Below the pieces are notes generated by a model. That model searched no databases. It saw only the letters and a program-made list of their open reading frames with translations, and was not told the origin of the DNA. Position numbers and translations under genes: made by a program. A DNA stretch of 44,963 nucleotides from SIG701 sp045544955 (GTDB taxonomy: Bacteria; Bacillota; Clostridia; Oscillospirales; CAG-272), in contig JAZPZY010000082.1 in NCBI GenBank assembly GCA_045544955.1, forward strand, positions 1-44,963, read 5' to 3'. Position 1 is the first letter of the stretch, and every line of letters begins with the position of its first letter. Positions 16,623 to 25,241 of this stretch are shown here, in pieces.

Positions 16623-17627
16623 TTAGGCCATTGTTTCCAGCATTTTGAGAGTTACGCCGTAACGGGTGGGAAGTCCCGCATCGTAAGACTTGTATTCCTC
16701 GTACATAAATTCCGCCATACGGTGGATCTCGTTATAGGCAGATCCGGCGATATGGGGGGTGAGGATCACGTTTTCCAGCAGATACAGCTCCGATTCCGGC
16801 AAAGGCGGCTCGGGGAAGGTAACGTCCAGCACAGCCACCCGGTGGGGCTCCGCCTTGAGGGCGGCAATGAGATCCTCTTCCACCACCTGGGCACCCCGGC
16901 CGGTATTGATGAACGCCGCCGTGGGCGACATCCGGTTGAAGCAGTCCGCGTTCAGCATACCCTTCGTCTGCTCGTTGTTGGCCAGATGATTGGAGATCAC
17001 CTGGCTCTTTTCAAAGAGGGTATGGAGATCCACCTTGGTGACGCCCAGCTCGGCGGCTTTTTCCTCGGGCAGGAAGGGATCGAACACCAAAATCTCGAAT
17101 TTGTCAAGGGTTTTCAGCTTTTCGATCACCAGTTTTCCGATCATGCCGGCACCGATGATACCAACGGTGGTTTCAAAGTTTCCGGTGAGCGCGGGATGGA
17201 CGGCACGTCCTTTCCACACGTTTCCGTCTGACGGACGGTGCATCCGGGTAAAGAAGCCCTTGTTGCAGAGGATGATCTCCGCCAGCGTCAGCTCCGCCAC
17301 GGGAACGGCGTTGGCCGCCCAGGCACTGAACACGTCAATGCCCCTCTCGATAAAGGGACGGGCAAACATCTGCACGGTGCCTGCTCCATAGAACAGAGCT
17401 TTTACGTTGGGGAAATACCGGTCGATCTGCTCGCCCGTCAAGGCAGGCATGCCCCAGGTGGAAAAGAGATAGGTGATCTCTTTCGTTTCGGCTTCGTATT
17501 TTTCCAGATTGTCGGGATTCAGTATTTCGGGGATGGTGAAATCCAGCTCACTTTTCAGCTGGGCGATCAGCTCGGGGGCATAGACCTCGTTAATTTTCGG
17601 CGTTCCGATAAAGGCGGCTTTTTTCAT
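16623..17627 (-). CDS. D-isomer specific 2-hydroxyacid dehydrogenase family
   Basis: NAD(P)-dependent oxidoreductase of 334 residues. It has the Rossmann motif VGIIGAGMIGKLV near residue 155, the catalytic Arg in INTGRGAQVVEEDL near 240 and His in LTPHIAGSAYNE near 290. The short N-terminal catalytic domain is divergent, and the substrate (2-hydroxyacid, glyoxylate type or sugar acid) cannot be assigned. It lies 24 bp downstream of hemW and 41 bp upstream of the C26 hydrolase on the same strand, so all three are probably co-transcribed. Confidence 0.9.
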   Translation of the reverse strand: MKKAAFIGTPKINEVYAPELIAQLKSELDFTIPEILNPDNLEKYEAETKEITYLFSTWGMPALTGEQIDRYFPNVKALFYGAGTVQMFARPFIERGIDVFSAWAANAVPVAELTLAEIILCNKGFFTRMHRPSDGNVWKGRAVHPALTGNFETTVGIIGAGMIGKLVIEKLKTLDKFEILVFDPFLPEEKAAELGVTKVDLHTLFEKSQVISNHLANNEQTKGMLNADCFNRMSPTAAFINTGRGAQVVEEDLIAALKAEPHRVAVLDVTFPEPPLPESELYLLENVILTPHIAGSAYNEIHRMAEFMYEEYKSYDAGLPTRYGVTLKMLETMA

Positions 17628-17651
17628 ATGAGTTCTCCTTTGGGCGAGAAG

Positions 17652-18899
17652 TTATTTCGTTCCGTTAAACAGATTCAGCTGTCCCAGATCCTCAAAATCC
17701 AGGATATCGGACAGGATGTAATTGCTGACGAACATCCCCTGCGGGGTGAGGGCGTACACGCCGTCCGCAAAGGTGGCAAAGCCGCCCCGGACGTAACGCT
17801 CCATCTTTTTGCCGTACACCTGGGTGAAGGAAAAGCCGAACCGGCGGGTGAACTCCCGATCGGACAGGCCGGCCGTAAGGCGGAAGCGGAGCATGATATA
17901 TTCTCCGATCCTCTCTCTCGGGGAGATCACGTCGTTTTCGTCGGTAAGTTTGATCCGGGAGGTGGGGATCTCCAGCCCGTTCATGTACCGGTCCAAATTC
18001 CGGATAAAGGAGAAGCGGCTGTCTCTGAAATAGGAATGGGCCGAAACGCCAAGCCCCAGATACTCCTCGCAGTTCCAGTATTTCAGATTATGCAGGCACT
18101 GGTATCCCGGCCGGGCAAAATTGGACACCTCGTACTGGGCGTAGCCGTTCTGTGCCAGAAAATCCACGGCGGTAAGGTACATATCCGCCTCTTCGTCATC
18201 CGTGGGGAACGGCAGGCTGTCCCGCCGTTTGAACAGGGGCGTGCCCGGCTCCAGGATCAGATCGTAAAGAGAGATATGCTCCGGTGCCAGATGCACCACG
18301 TACCGAAGAGTACGCATCAGAGATTTTTTCGTTTGATACGGAATGCCGAACATCAGATCCACGTTGATGTTTTCGATCCGGGCACGGCGTGCGGCACGGA
18401 AGCTCGCCTCGAAATCCTCCCGCCGGTGCACCCGGGACAACGCGGCCAACTCATCGTTGTTGGCACTTTGGAGTCCCATGCTCAGCCGGTTGACGCCGGC
18501 ACGGCGAAGCCGTTTGAGCAGCGGCGTATCCACCGTGGCAGGATTTGCCTCTACGGTAAACTCCGCCCCTTTGGTGAGGGAAAATTTCTGCCGCACGGCT
18601 CGGATGAGTTTCAGGAGCAATTCCGGCGGCAGGGCGGTAGGCGTACCGCCGCCCACGAACACCGTATCCACCAAATAATCCTTGGCCCCTGCCTTGTAGG
18701 ACTGCATATGGAGGAGCAGTGCGTTCACATAACGCTCCATTACCTCCGGATTATTGGGAACGAAGGAAAAGAAGTCGCAGTACGCGCATTTCTGCCGGCA
18801 GAACGGGACGTGGATATACAGTCCCAGCCGGTTTCTCTCATACCGCGAAAGCGGGGACGTTCCGTTCAAGCGGTTGTCAAACAGCTGTATTCCCGGCAT
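17652..18899 (-). CDS. hemW: Radical SAM heme chaperone HemW
   Basis: Radical SAM protein related to oxygen-independent coproporphyrinogen oxidase. The 415-residue protein has the iron-sulphur motif CRQKCAYC near residue 33, VFVGGGTPTALPPELL near 84 and NLKYWNCEEYLGLGVSAHSY near 270. These features and the length point to HemW rather than HemN, because HemN is longer and has a different N-terminus. ATG 18899 has AAAGGAG six to seven bases upstream; a GTG at 18905 would be too close to it. The pairing with lepA upstream is common in Firmicutes. Confidence 0.94.
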   Translation of the reverse strand: MPGIQLFDNRLNGTSPLSRYERNRLGLYIHVPFCRQKCAYCDFFSFVPNNPEVMERYVNALLLHMQSYKAGAKDYLVDTVFVGGGTPTALPPELLLKLIRAVRQKFSLTKGAEFTVEANPATVDTPLLKRLRRAGVNRLSMGLQSANNDELAALSRVHRREDFEASFRAARRARIENINVDLMFGIPYQTKKSLMRTLRYVVHLAPEHISLYDLILEPGTPLFKRRDSLPFPTDDEEADMYLTAVDFLAQNGYAQYEVSNFARPGYQCLHNLKYWNCEEYLGLGVSAHSYFRDSRFSFIRNLDRYMNGLEIPTSRIKLTDENDVISPRERIGEYIMLRFRLTAGLSDREFTRRFGFSFTQVYGKKMERYVRGGFATFADGVYALTPQGMFVSNYILSDILDFEDLGQLNLFNGTK

Positions 18900-18964
18900 A
18901 CGCACACTCCTTTCTCATTTTTCTTTTCATGAAAAATCCGTTTTTTATTATTTCAATTTTTACA

Positions 18965-19065
18965 TGGGAAAAAAGTTGGTCGGCGAAGCCGATGCTCCGA
19001 GTTCGCACGAGCTCGACGAGTGGGATAGATGCTGTACAATCGCAGATGCAATTTTTCCCACTCGG
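18965..19065. repeat. Complex palindromic element between hemW and lepA
   Basis: Nested inverted repeats: outer TGGGAAAAA (18965-18973) with TTTTTCCCA (19052-19060); CGAGTGGGA (19017-19025) with TCCCACTCG (19056-19064); TCGGC-GAA-GCCGA (18980-18992); CGAG...CTCG (18998-19015). On the minus strand the TCGGC hairpin is followed by CCAACTTTTTT, so part of it can end lepA transcripts. The overall build looks like a dispersed palindromic repeat. Confidence 0.65.
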
Positions 19066-20883
19066 TCAGTCTTCGTCATCCAGTTTGAGGACGGCCATAA
19101 ACGCCTCCGGCGACACCTGGACGGAGCCAAGCTGACGCATCTTCTTTTTGCCTTCTTTCTGCTTTTCCAGCAGTTTCTTCTTTGTCGTAATACCGCCGCC
19201 GTAGCACGTGGCAAGCACGTCCTTGCGGAGTGCCTTTACCGTTTCCCGGGCGATGACCTTGGAGCCGATGGCCGCCTGAATGGGAATCTCAAACAACTGG
19301 CGGGGGATATTGTCCTTCAGCTTTTCCGCAATGCGGCGGGCACGTCCGTAGGCCTTTTCCGAATGGACGATAAAGGTCAAAGCGTCCACGATCTCCCCAT
19401 TAAGGAGGAAGTCCAGTTTCACCAAATTGGACGGCTCGTAGCCCTTGATCTCGTAATCCAGCGATGCGTACCCCTTGGTACGGCTCTTCATGGTATCAAA
19501 GAAATCGTAAATGATCTCGTTCAGCGGCAGGGTGTAGTGCAGTTCCGCCCGTCCGGCGTCGATATATTTCATGTCGTGGAACGTGCCCCGTCTGTCCTGG
19601 CACAATTCCATAATATTGCCGACGAACTCCGTGGGCGTGATAATGCTGGCGGAAACCACCGGCTCAGCCGCCGTCTCGATCCGCTCCGGCGGGGGATAGT
19701 TGGAGGGGTTGTCTACCCGGAGCAGCGTTCCGTCGTGGAGGGTGACCTCGTAAATTACGGAGGGGGCGGTGGTGATCAGATCCAGATTGAACTCTCTTTC
19801 CAGTCTTTCCTCAATGATCTCCATATGGAGAAGACCGAGGAAGCCGCAGCGGAAGCCGAAGCCCAAAGCGGCAGAGGTTTCCGGCTCAAAGGTGAGGGCG
19901 GCGTCGTTCAGCTGGAGTTTTTCAAGAGCGTCTTTCGTTTCGTTATACCGTGCACCGTCGGCGGGATAGATACCGGCGTACACCATGGGCAACGCCTCGT
20001 GGAAGCCGGGCAAGGGCTCCTCTGCCCCGTTTTCCGCGGTGGTGATGGTATCGCCCACCCGGGTATCGGACACGGTTTTGATGGAGGCCGTGATATATCC
20101 AACGTCACCGGCAGAAAGGCTGTCCTGCTTTTTAAGGCCGAAAGGATCCATAAAGCCCACTTCCACCACGTCAAACTCCGCCCCGGTGCTCATCATGCGG
20201 ATGCGGTCGCCGGCACGGACGGTACCGTCCATAACGCGGACGTAGGTGACTACGCCCAGATAACTGTTATACACCGAGTCGAAGATCAGACAGCGGAGCG
20301 GTGCGTCCACGTCCCCCTCGGGGGCAGGGATATCCCGTATGATGGCGTCCATCACGTCCCCGATATTCAGTCCCGTTTTGGCGGAAACAAGCGGTGCTCC
20401 CTCGGCGGGAATACCGATAATATCCTCGATCTCTGCAATAACGCGATCCGGCTCGGCGGAGGCAAGATCCACCTTATTGATTACCGGCACGATCTCCAGA
20501 TTCGCATCCACGGCAAGATAGGCGTTGCCCAGCGTCTGTGCCTGGATGCCCTGGGTGGCATCCACCACCAGAAGCGCACCCTCGCAGGCGTTCAGCGATC
20601 TTGACACTTCGTAGTTGAAGTCCACGTGACCGGGGGTGTCGATCAGGTTAAGGGCATATTCCTGCCCGTCCGGTGCAGTATAATTCACCCGCACGGCACG
20701 TGCCTTGATGGTAATGCCTCTTTCCTTCTCCAGATCCATATTATCAAGGAGTTGTTCCTCCATATCCCGTTTTTCCACGGCGTTGGAAAACTCCAGGATT
20801 CGGTCCGCAAGGGTGGATTTTCCGTGGTCGATATGAGCGATAATGGAAAAGTTCCGAATATTTTTGCGTTTCTCTTTTGCCAT
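19066..20883 (-). CDS. lepA: Elongation factor 4 (LepA)
   Basis: Ribosome-associated GTPase that aids translation under stress. 605 residues, normal length. The G-domain motifs are clear: AHIDHGKSTL (P-loop), DTPGHVDF and NKVDL. The C-terminus has KVIARETVKALRKDV and ATCYGGGITTKKKLLEKQKEGKKKM, split motifs typical of LepA rather than EF-G. ATG 20883 has AAGGAAG upstream; a longer in-frame reading to 20913 lacks a ribosome site. Divergent from gph. Confidence 0.97.
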   Translation of the reverse strand: MAKEKRKNIRNFSIIAHIDHGKSTLADRILEFSNAVEKRDMEEQLLDNMDLEKERGITIKARAVRVNYTAPDGQEYALNLIDTPGHVDFNYEVSRSLNACEGALLVVDATQGIQAQTLGNAYLAVDANLEIVPVINKVDLASAEPDRVIAEIEDIIGIPAEGAPLVSAKTGLNIGDVMDAIIRDIPAPEGDVDAPLRCLIFDSVYNSYLGVVTYVRVMDGTVRAGDRIRMMSTGAEFDVVEVGFMDPFGLKKQDSLSAGDVGYITASIKTVSDTRVGDTITTAENGAEEPLPGFHEALPMVYAGIYPADGARYNETKDALEKLQLNDAALTFEPETSAALGFGFRCGFLGLLHMEIIEERLEREFNLDLITTAPSVIYEVTLHDGTLLRVDNPSNYPPPERIETAAEPVVSASIITPTEFVGNIMELCQDRRGTFHDMKYIDAGRAELHYTLPLNEIIYDFFDTMKSRTKGYASLDYEIKGYEPSNLVKLDFLLNGEIVDALTFIVHSEKAYGRARRIAEKLKDNIPRQLFEIPIQAAIGSKVIARETVKALRKDVLATCYGGGITTKKKLLEKQKEGKKKMRQLGSVQVSPEAFMAVLKLDDED

Positions 20884-20932
20884 TTTATTTCTTCCTTCTC
20901 GGCTGTACTGCAATGATAGTCATACTGGGTAC

Positions 20933-20962
20933 ATTATAGCACAAAGTGCCGCCTTTGTGCAA
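20933..20962 (-). promoter_or_regulatory. lepA promoter with inverted repeat in the spacer
   Basis: Minus-strand TTGCAC (20962-20957) and TATAAT (20938-20933), 18 bp apart. A perfect inverted repeat, GCACAAAG (20939-20946) and CTTTGTGC (20953-20960), occupies the spacer. It could be an operator, or a hairpin serving the opposite strand. Confidence 0.6.
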
Positions 20963-21010
20963 GAGGAATCGTGCGTTTGTTGAAAGAAAGACAAAAGAAT
21001 CTGCCGGCGG

Positions 21011-21039
21011 TTGCACCCGGAGCGGGATTGTGGTATAAT
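21011..21039 (+). promoter_or_regulatory. gph promoter
   Basis: TTGCAC (21011-21016), 17 bp, TATAAT (21034-21039), preceded by TGG to give an extended -10. The predicted start is near 21046, 28 nt before the ATG. Confidence 0.75.
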
Positions 21040-21073
21040 AGGTAAAAACAATGAAGATTTCGGAGAAACAATC

Positions 21074-21718
21074 ATGTATAAAGCAATCGTTTGGGATTTG
21101 GACGGCACCCTTCTTGACACGCTCAGCGACCTTTCCGCCGCGGTCAATGCGGCCCTCCGGATGCACGGGCTGCCCGGGCACACCGAGGAGGAGGTTCGTC
21201 TGGCGGTAGGCAACGGCATACGCAAGCTGATCGAACGGACCGTGCCGGCGGGCACCCCGGAGGAGATCACCGACGCGGTTTTTCTTTCCTTCAAGGAGTA
21301 TTATAAGGATCACATGAACGACCGCACCGCACCCTACGCGGGGATCCCGGAGCTGCTCACCGATCTGTCCCATGCCGGGGTGAAGATGGCCATCGTATCC
21401 AACAAGGCGGATTTTGCCACGAAGGAGCTTGCCCGCCAGCATTTTGCCGGCGTGATCGACGTGGCCGTGGGAGAGAGAGAAGGCGTGCGGAAAAAGCCGG
21501 CGCCGGATGCGGTATTTGCGGCCCTTTCGGAAATGGGCGTTACACCGTCGGAGGCGGTATTTATCGGGGATTCGGAGGTAGACGTGGAAACGGGCAGAAA
21601 CGCCGGCATGGACACCGTAGCCGTCACCTGGGGATTCCGGGAAACGGCGGTGCTTCTTGCCGCCGGGGCAGACCGGCTGGTGCGAACGCCTAAGGATCTG
21701 CGAAAAGAACTGATGTAA
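21074..21718 (+). CDS. gph: HAD family phosphatase, phosphoglycolate phosphatase-like
   Basis: Haloacid dehalogenase hydrolase of 214 residues. The nucleophile Asp is in VWDLDGTLLDT near residue 8, the motif II Ser/Thr region in MAIVSNKADFA, the Lys in RKKPAPDAV and the acidic motif in FIGDSEVDVETGRNAG. The family acts on 2-phosphoglycolate or similar small phosphates; the exact substrate is not certain. ATG 21074 is preceded by CGGAGAAA and gives the standard N-terminus; an in-frame ATG at 21011 is upstream of the promoter -10. It marks the left border of the lipoprotein array. Confidence 0.9.
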   Translation: MYKAIVWDLDGTLLDTLSDLSAAVNAALRMHGLPGHTEEEVRLAVGNGIRKLIERTVPAGTPEEITDAVFLSFKEYYKDHMNDRTAPYAGIPELLTDLSHAGVKMAIVSNKADFATKELARQHFAGVIDVAVGEREGVRKKPAPDAVFAALSEMGVTPSEAVFIGDSEVDVETGRNAGMDTVAVTWGFRETAVLLAAGADRLVRTPKDLRKELM

Positions 21719-21719
21719 G

Positions 21720-21760
21720 AAAAAAAGGGTGATGCGCCGCTGTGTGCGTCACCTTTTTTC
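21720..21760 (+). terminator. gph terminator
   Basis: GGTGATGCGC pairs with GTGCGTCACC (with G-T wobbles), then TTTTTTC; the A-run before it gives symmetry. It isolates the array from gph. Confidence 0.85.
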
Positions 21761-21777
21761 AAAAATCGGCAGATATG

Positions 21778-21839
21778 TCACAATAGTGGAAATCCGTATC
21801 ACAATAGCGTACGACAAACCGGGCGGCAGGCAGTATAAT
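21778..21839 (+). promoter_or_regulatory. Array copy 1 promoter with upstream direct repeats
   Basis: ACGACA (21811-21816), 17 bp, TATAAT (21834-21839). The -35 is weaker than in all other copies. A direct repeat TCACAATAG occurs at 21778-21786 and 21799-21807, exactly 21 bp apart and directly upstream of the -35, as an activator site might be. Confidence 0.6.
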
Positions 21840-21872
21840 GTAACTGTAACCATTATCCGTTTGGAGGTACGT

Positions 21873-23387
21873 ATGAAACGCATTTTTGCTCTATTGCTGG
21901 CAGCACTTCTGCTGCTCCCTGCCCTTATCTCCTGCAATAAGCCGCCGGCCGGCCCTGCGGACACAAGTTCCGCCGAAACAACCGCTCCGGCGGAATCCCC
22001 GGATCCGACCGACAGAAAGAACGCCATGGACTCAATTCCCGACACCTTCTCCATGAACGGTGCCACCGTGGGCGTGCTGACACGCAACACCTACCGTGCC
22101 TATGACTGGGACGGCGGTGCTTTGGTGGATTCTGACGTTATGGCACAGGCTGTACGAAAGCGTACCGATACGGTACAGGAGCGGCTCCAGGTGCGTTTTG
22201 AAACAACGGAGTTGGAACTTGGTTGGTCCGATTACGGTACCGCTGTGGAAGAGAATATTCTGGCCGGTGACGACACCTGGGATATTATCCTGGCCGCCAG
22301 CAACTCCTCTCTCTATTTCGGCCGGGACTATCTGTTCCAGGACGTAAGTGATCTTCAGTATCTGGATCTCAGGAGAGAATGGTGGTTCACGGACGCCATG
22401 AACAATATCTCCCTGGACGGAAAGACCGTCCGCTACATGATCGGCGATATCGTAATGAACACCTACTACTACACCACCGCCGCTTTCTTCAACAAGCGGA
22501 TCTACGAGGACAACTTCGGCGATCCGGACGATCTGTACAAGCTGGCCATCGACAAAGGCTTCACCTACGATAAGGTGATGGAAATGACCGAGGCCGCCGC
22601 CAACGACGTAAACGGAAACGGACTTCTGGAAACGGGAGACACCTTCGGCTTCTTCATTGACAACGCACTGCAGCTGGATTTCATGGATTACTCCAGCGAT
22701 CTTGCCCACTACACCCGGGATGAAAACGGTATACCCAAGGTGGAATACGATCTGGAGCGGGGCGTCACCGTGCTGGAAAAGATCTACAAGCTTTTGAACG
22801 AGACCCCCGGCTCCGATCTGCAGGGCTCCTATTACAATAACCATCCGAAGAAAACCGCCGGCATCTTCACCGACGGCAGCGTGCTGTTCTATATCAACAC
22901 GCTGGCACAGACGTCTCTCGATCACTTCCGCAATATGGCGGACGACTACGGAATTCTGCCCGTACCGCTGATCGACGAGAATCAGAAGGAGTACCGCTCC
23001 GTCATCACCAACTCCTCCACATTCGTGACTATTCCGGTAACCTGTCAGAATCCCGAGCCCATCGGTGCCGTGATCGAGGCCTTGTGCTCTGAATCCTACC
23101 GCTCCGTTGTGGAAGTATTCTTTGAATCTGCCCTGAAGGCAAAATACTCCCGCGACTCCTACTCCGGCAAGAGCATCGACATCATCCGGGAAGCTGCCAA
23201 CAAGGATTTCCTTTATGAATACGGCAATCAGCTGGGATGCCACTATCTGATCCGCAATTGCGTAGCCTGGGAGAGCACGAATCTTGCTTCCATGTACGCC
23301 GAGGAAGCGGATGCCGCCAATCAGAAGCTGACCGAGCTGATCGGTGCCATCAAAAACGCCGAGGCGGGAAAGACCGCTGAAGGCTGA
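21873..23387 (+). CDS. Array lipoprotein 1, solute-binding protein-like
   Basis: 504-residue secreted lipoprotein; signal peptide MKRIFALLLAALLLLPALIS with lipobox Cys21, so it should be anchored to the outer face of the membrane. A short Thr/Pro/Glu linker (30-45) leads to a domain resembling family 1 extracellular solute-binding proteins: AGDDTWDIILAA at 131, EWW at 169-171 in place of the PWW of most copies, and an EF-hand-like loop D245-x-N-x-N...D256. It is one of the more divergent copies (PDPTDRKN, KYSRDSYSGKSIDII). ATG 21873 follows TTGGAGGT; an upstream open frame reaches 21729 but passes through the promoter. Ligand unknown. Confidence 0.9.
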   Translation: MKRIFALLLAALLLLPALISCNKPPAGPADTSSAETTAPAESPDPTDRKNAMDSIPDTFSMNGATVGVLTRNTYRAYDWDGGALVDSDVMAQAVRKRTDTVQERLQVRFETTELELGWSDYGTAVEENILAGDDTWDIILAASNSSLYFGRDYLFQDVSDLQYLDLRREWWFTDAMNNISLDGKTVRYMIGDIVMNTYYYTTAAFFNKRIYEDNFGDPDDLYKLAIDKGFTYDKVMEMTEAAANDVNGNGLLETGDTFGFFIDNALQLDFMDYSSDLAHYTRDENGIPKVEYDLERGVTVLEKIYKLLNETPGSDLQGSYYNNHPKKTAGIFTDGSVLFYINTLAQTSLDHFRNMADDYGILPVPLIDENQKEYRSVITNSSTFVTIPVTCQNPEPIGAVIEALCSESYRSVVEVFFESALKAKYSRDSYSGKSIDIIREAANKDFLYEYGNQLGCHYLIRNCVAWESTNLASMYAEEADAANQKLTELIGAIKNAEAGKTAEG

Positions 23388-23400
23388 TCCATAAAAATTC

Positions 23401-23435
23401 GGGCTGCCGCCTTTGATGGGCGGCGGCTCTTTTTT
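23401..23435 (+). terminator. Terminator after array copy 1
   Basis: GGGCTGCCGCC pairs with GGCGGCGGCTC, followed by TTTTTT. Confidence 0.9.
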
Positions 23436-23492
23436 GTTTTTCGTTAATTTGAACAAAACCGGAACAGAAGGGACATTTGCGCATGTCACACA

Positions 23493-23521
23493 TTGACAAA
23501 GAAAATCCCTTGTGTTACAAT
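23493..23521 (+). promoter_or_regulatory. Array copy 2 promoter
   Basis: TTGACA (23493-23498), 17 bp, TACAAT (23516-23521). The ATG lies 40 nt downstream. Confidence 0.92.
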
Positions 23522-23561
23522 AGATAATAGTATAAGTAATTTTTCATTTGGGAGGAATTTT

Positions 23562-25064
23562 ATGAAACGGCTGCTTTCCCTTCTTCTGGCAATGCTTCTT
23601 CTTTCGCCCGCCCTCATCGCCTGTGGAAAAGACGATACTCCGCCCGCCATCACAGACGATATCGGCACGACGACACCGGCACAAACCACGGAAACGGAAG
23701 ATCCAACCCTTCGCAAGAATGCCAAAGACGATCTCCCAGCAGACTTCACCATGGAGGGAAAGACGGTAGGTGTCAGCACCCGTCCCTCTCACCGGCTCAT
23801 GGACTGGGACGGCGGCGGCGAGGACTCCTCCGACGCCCTTTACTCCGCTATGTATCACCGCACCCGTGCGGTGGAGGATCGGCTGAAGGTCACCTTCCGG
23901 GTGCAGGAACAGCCGGACAAATGGGATACGGCCGCCAACGCCATAAAGCAAGAGGTTCTGGCAGGAGACGACACCTGGCAGATCGTCGTCATGGCGGCAG
24001 GTGCCTTCGGACAGGATTACCTGTTCCAGAACATGGCAGGCACCCAGTATCTGGACTTTGAAAAGCCCTGGTGGAACAAGACCGCCATGGAGGATCTTTC
24101 TGTGGACGGCAAGCGCGTGCGCTATCTTATGGGCGATATTGCTCCCGGCACCTATCTCTTCACCCCGGTCATGTTTTTCAATGCCCGGCTGTATCAGAAC
24201 AATTTCGGCGACATCAACGAACTCTATAAAATGGCCATCGACCGTACCTGGACCTACGACAAGCTCCGGGAAATGGTGGAGAAAGGCTATGACGATGCGA
24301 ACGGCGACGGTACGCTGGCACAGGACGAGGTACACGGCTTTATCGTGGATAACTCCCGCCTCATTACCTACATGGGCTTTTCCACGGGCTTTAAGCACTA
24401 CCACCGGGGAGAGGATGGCATATACGTGATCGAATATGATCAGGATCGCGCCATGGATACGCTCACCGGCATCAACGCCCTGATACACGAAACCCCCGGC
24501 GCCGTATACGATGCCGCCCGCTACCACGCCGTTCCCACCACCCAGACCTTCACCAACGGACATTCTCTCTTCTACGTAGCGGTGCTCAGCTCCGTAACCC
24601 GCGAAAATTTCCGCAATATGCAGGATGATTACGGCATTCTGCCCATGCCCCTGCTGGATGAAAAGCAGGCAGACTACGTCTCTCTCATCAGTGACGACTC
24701 CAACTACATCGCCGTGCCCGTATCCTGCGGCAATCCGGATGAGATCAGCGGCGTACTGGAAGCACTTGCTTCCGAGGGCTACCGCAGTGTGACGGAAACC
24801 GTATACGAAATCGCCCTGAAGATGAAGTATTCCCGCGACGCCTATACCGGTCAGGTCATTGACATCATAAGAGATACCTCCACCACCAACTTCGTTCATC
24901 AGTACGCCGGCACCATCGGCTGCGGTACGCTGATCCGTGATCTGGTGGGCGAAAACAGTTCTGCCTTTGCCTCCGCCTACATGGCACAGTCTGCCGCCGC
25001 CAACAGAAAGCTGATCTCCATGGTGGAGGAGTACAACAAGCTGGAATCGGAAATGAACCAGTAA
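23562..25064 (+). CDS. Array lipoprotein 2, solute-binding protein-like
   Basis: 500 residues; lipobox ALIAC with Cys21. The linker TTTPAQTTETEDPTLRKN differs from the APAET type. KPWWNK is at 169-173 and the loop D245-x-N-x-D runs to E256. It pairs with copy 3 by shared features: the DWDGGGE segment, the RYHRGEDGIY-type stretch and VPTTQTFTNGHSLFYV in the ligand-side region. The C-terminal block is MKYSRDAYTGQVIDII. ATG 23562 is set by GGGAGGAA upstream; the in-frame extension to 23493 begins within the promoter. No transporter genes adjoin. Confidence 0.9.
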   Translation: MKRLLSLLLAMLLLSPALIACGKDDTPPAITDDIGTTTPAQTTETEDPTLRKNAKDDLPADFTMEGKTVGVSTRPSHRLMDWDGGGEDSSDALYSAMYHRTRAVEDRLKVTFRVQEQPDKWDTAANAIKQEVLAGDDTWQIVVMAAGAFGQDYLFQNMAGTQYLDFEKPWWNKTAMEDLSVDGKRVRYLMGDIAPGTYLFTPVMFFNARLYQNNFGDINELYKMAIDRTWTYDKLREMVEKGYDDANGDGTLAQDEVHGFIVDNSRLITYMGFSTGFKHYHRGEDGIYVIEYDQDRAMDTLTGINALIHETPGAVYDAARYHAVPTTQTFTNGHSLFYVAVLSSVTRENFRNMQDDYGILPMPLLDEKQADYVSLISDDSNYIAVPVSCGNPDEISGVLEALASEGYRSVTETVYEIALKMKYSRDAYTGQVIDIIRDTSTTNFVHQYAGTIGCGTLIRDLVGENSSAFASAYMAQSAAANRKLISMVEEYNKLESEMNQ

Positions 25065-25072
25065 ACACTCTC

Positions 25073-25103
25073 ACCCGCGTTCCGAAAGGAATGCGGGTTT
25101 TTT
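25073..25103 (+). terminator. Terminator after array copy 2
   Basis: ACCCGCGTTCC-GAAA-GGAATGCGGGT with a T-run; a stable GNRA-type loop. Confidence 0.92.
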
Positions 25104-25160
25104 ATCGGGAAGTCTTCTTGTTAAAATGAGACAATTTTTCAAAAGCAGATAAGGAAAAGG

Positions 25161-25189
25161 TTGACAAATCACACAAATTTCGGTATAAT
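25161..25189 (+). promoter_or_regulatory. Array copy 3 promoter
   Basis: TTGACA (25161-25166), 17 bp, TATAAT (25184-25189); both hexamers are perfect. Confidence 0.93.
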
Positions 25190-25241
25190 GAAACGTAGAA
25201 ACACTGCTCTCAGCAAATTTATCAGTAACAGGAGACGTACC

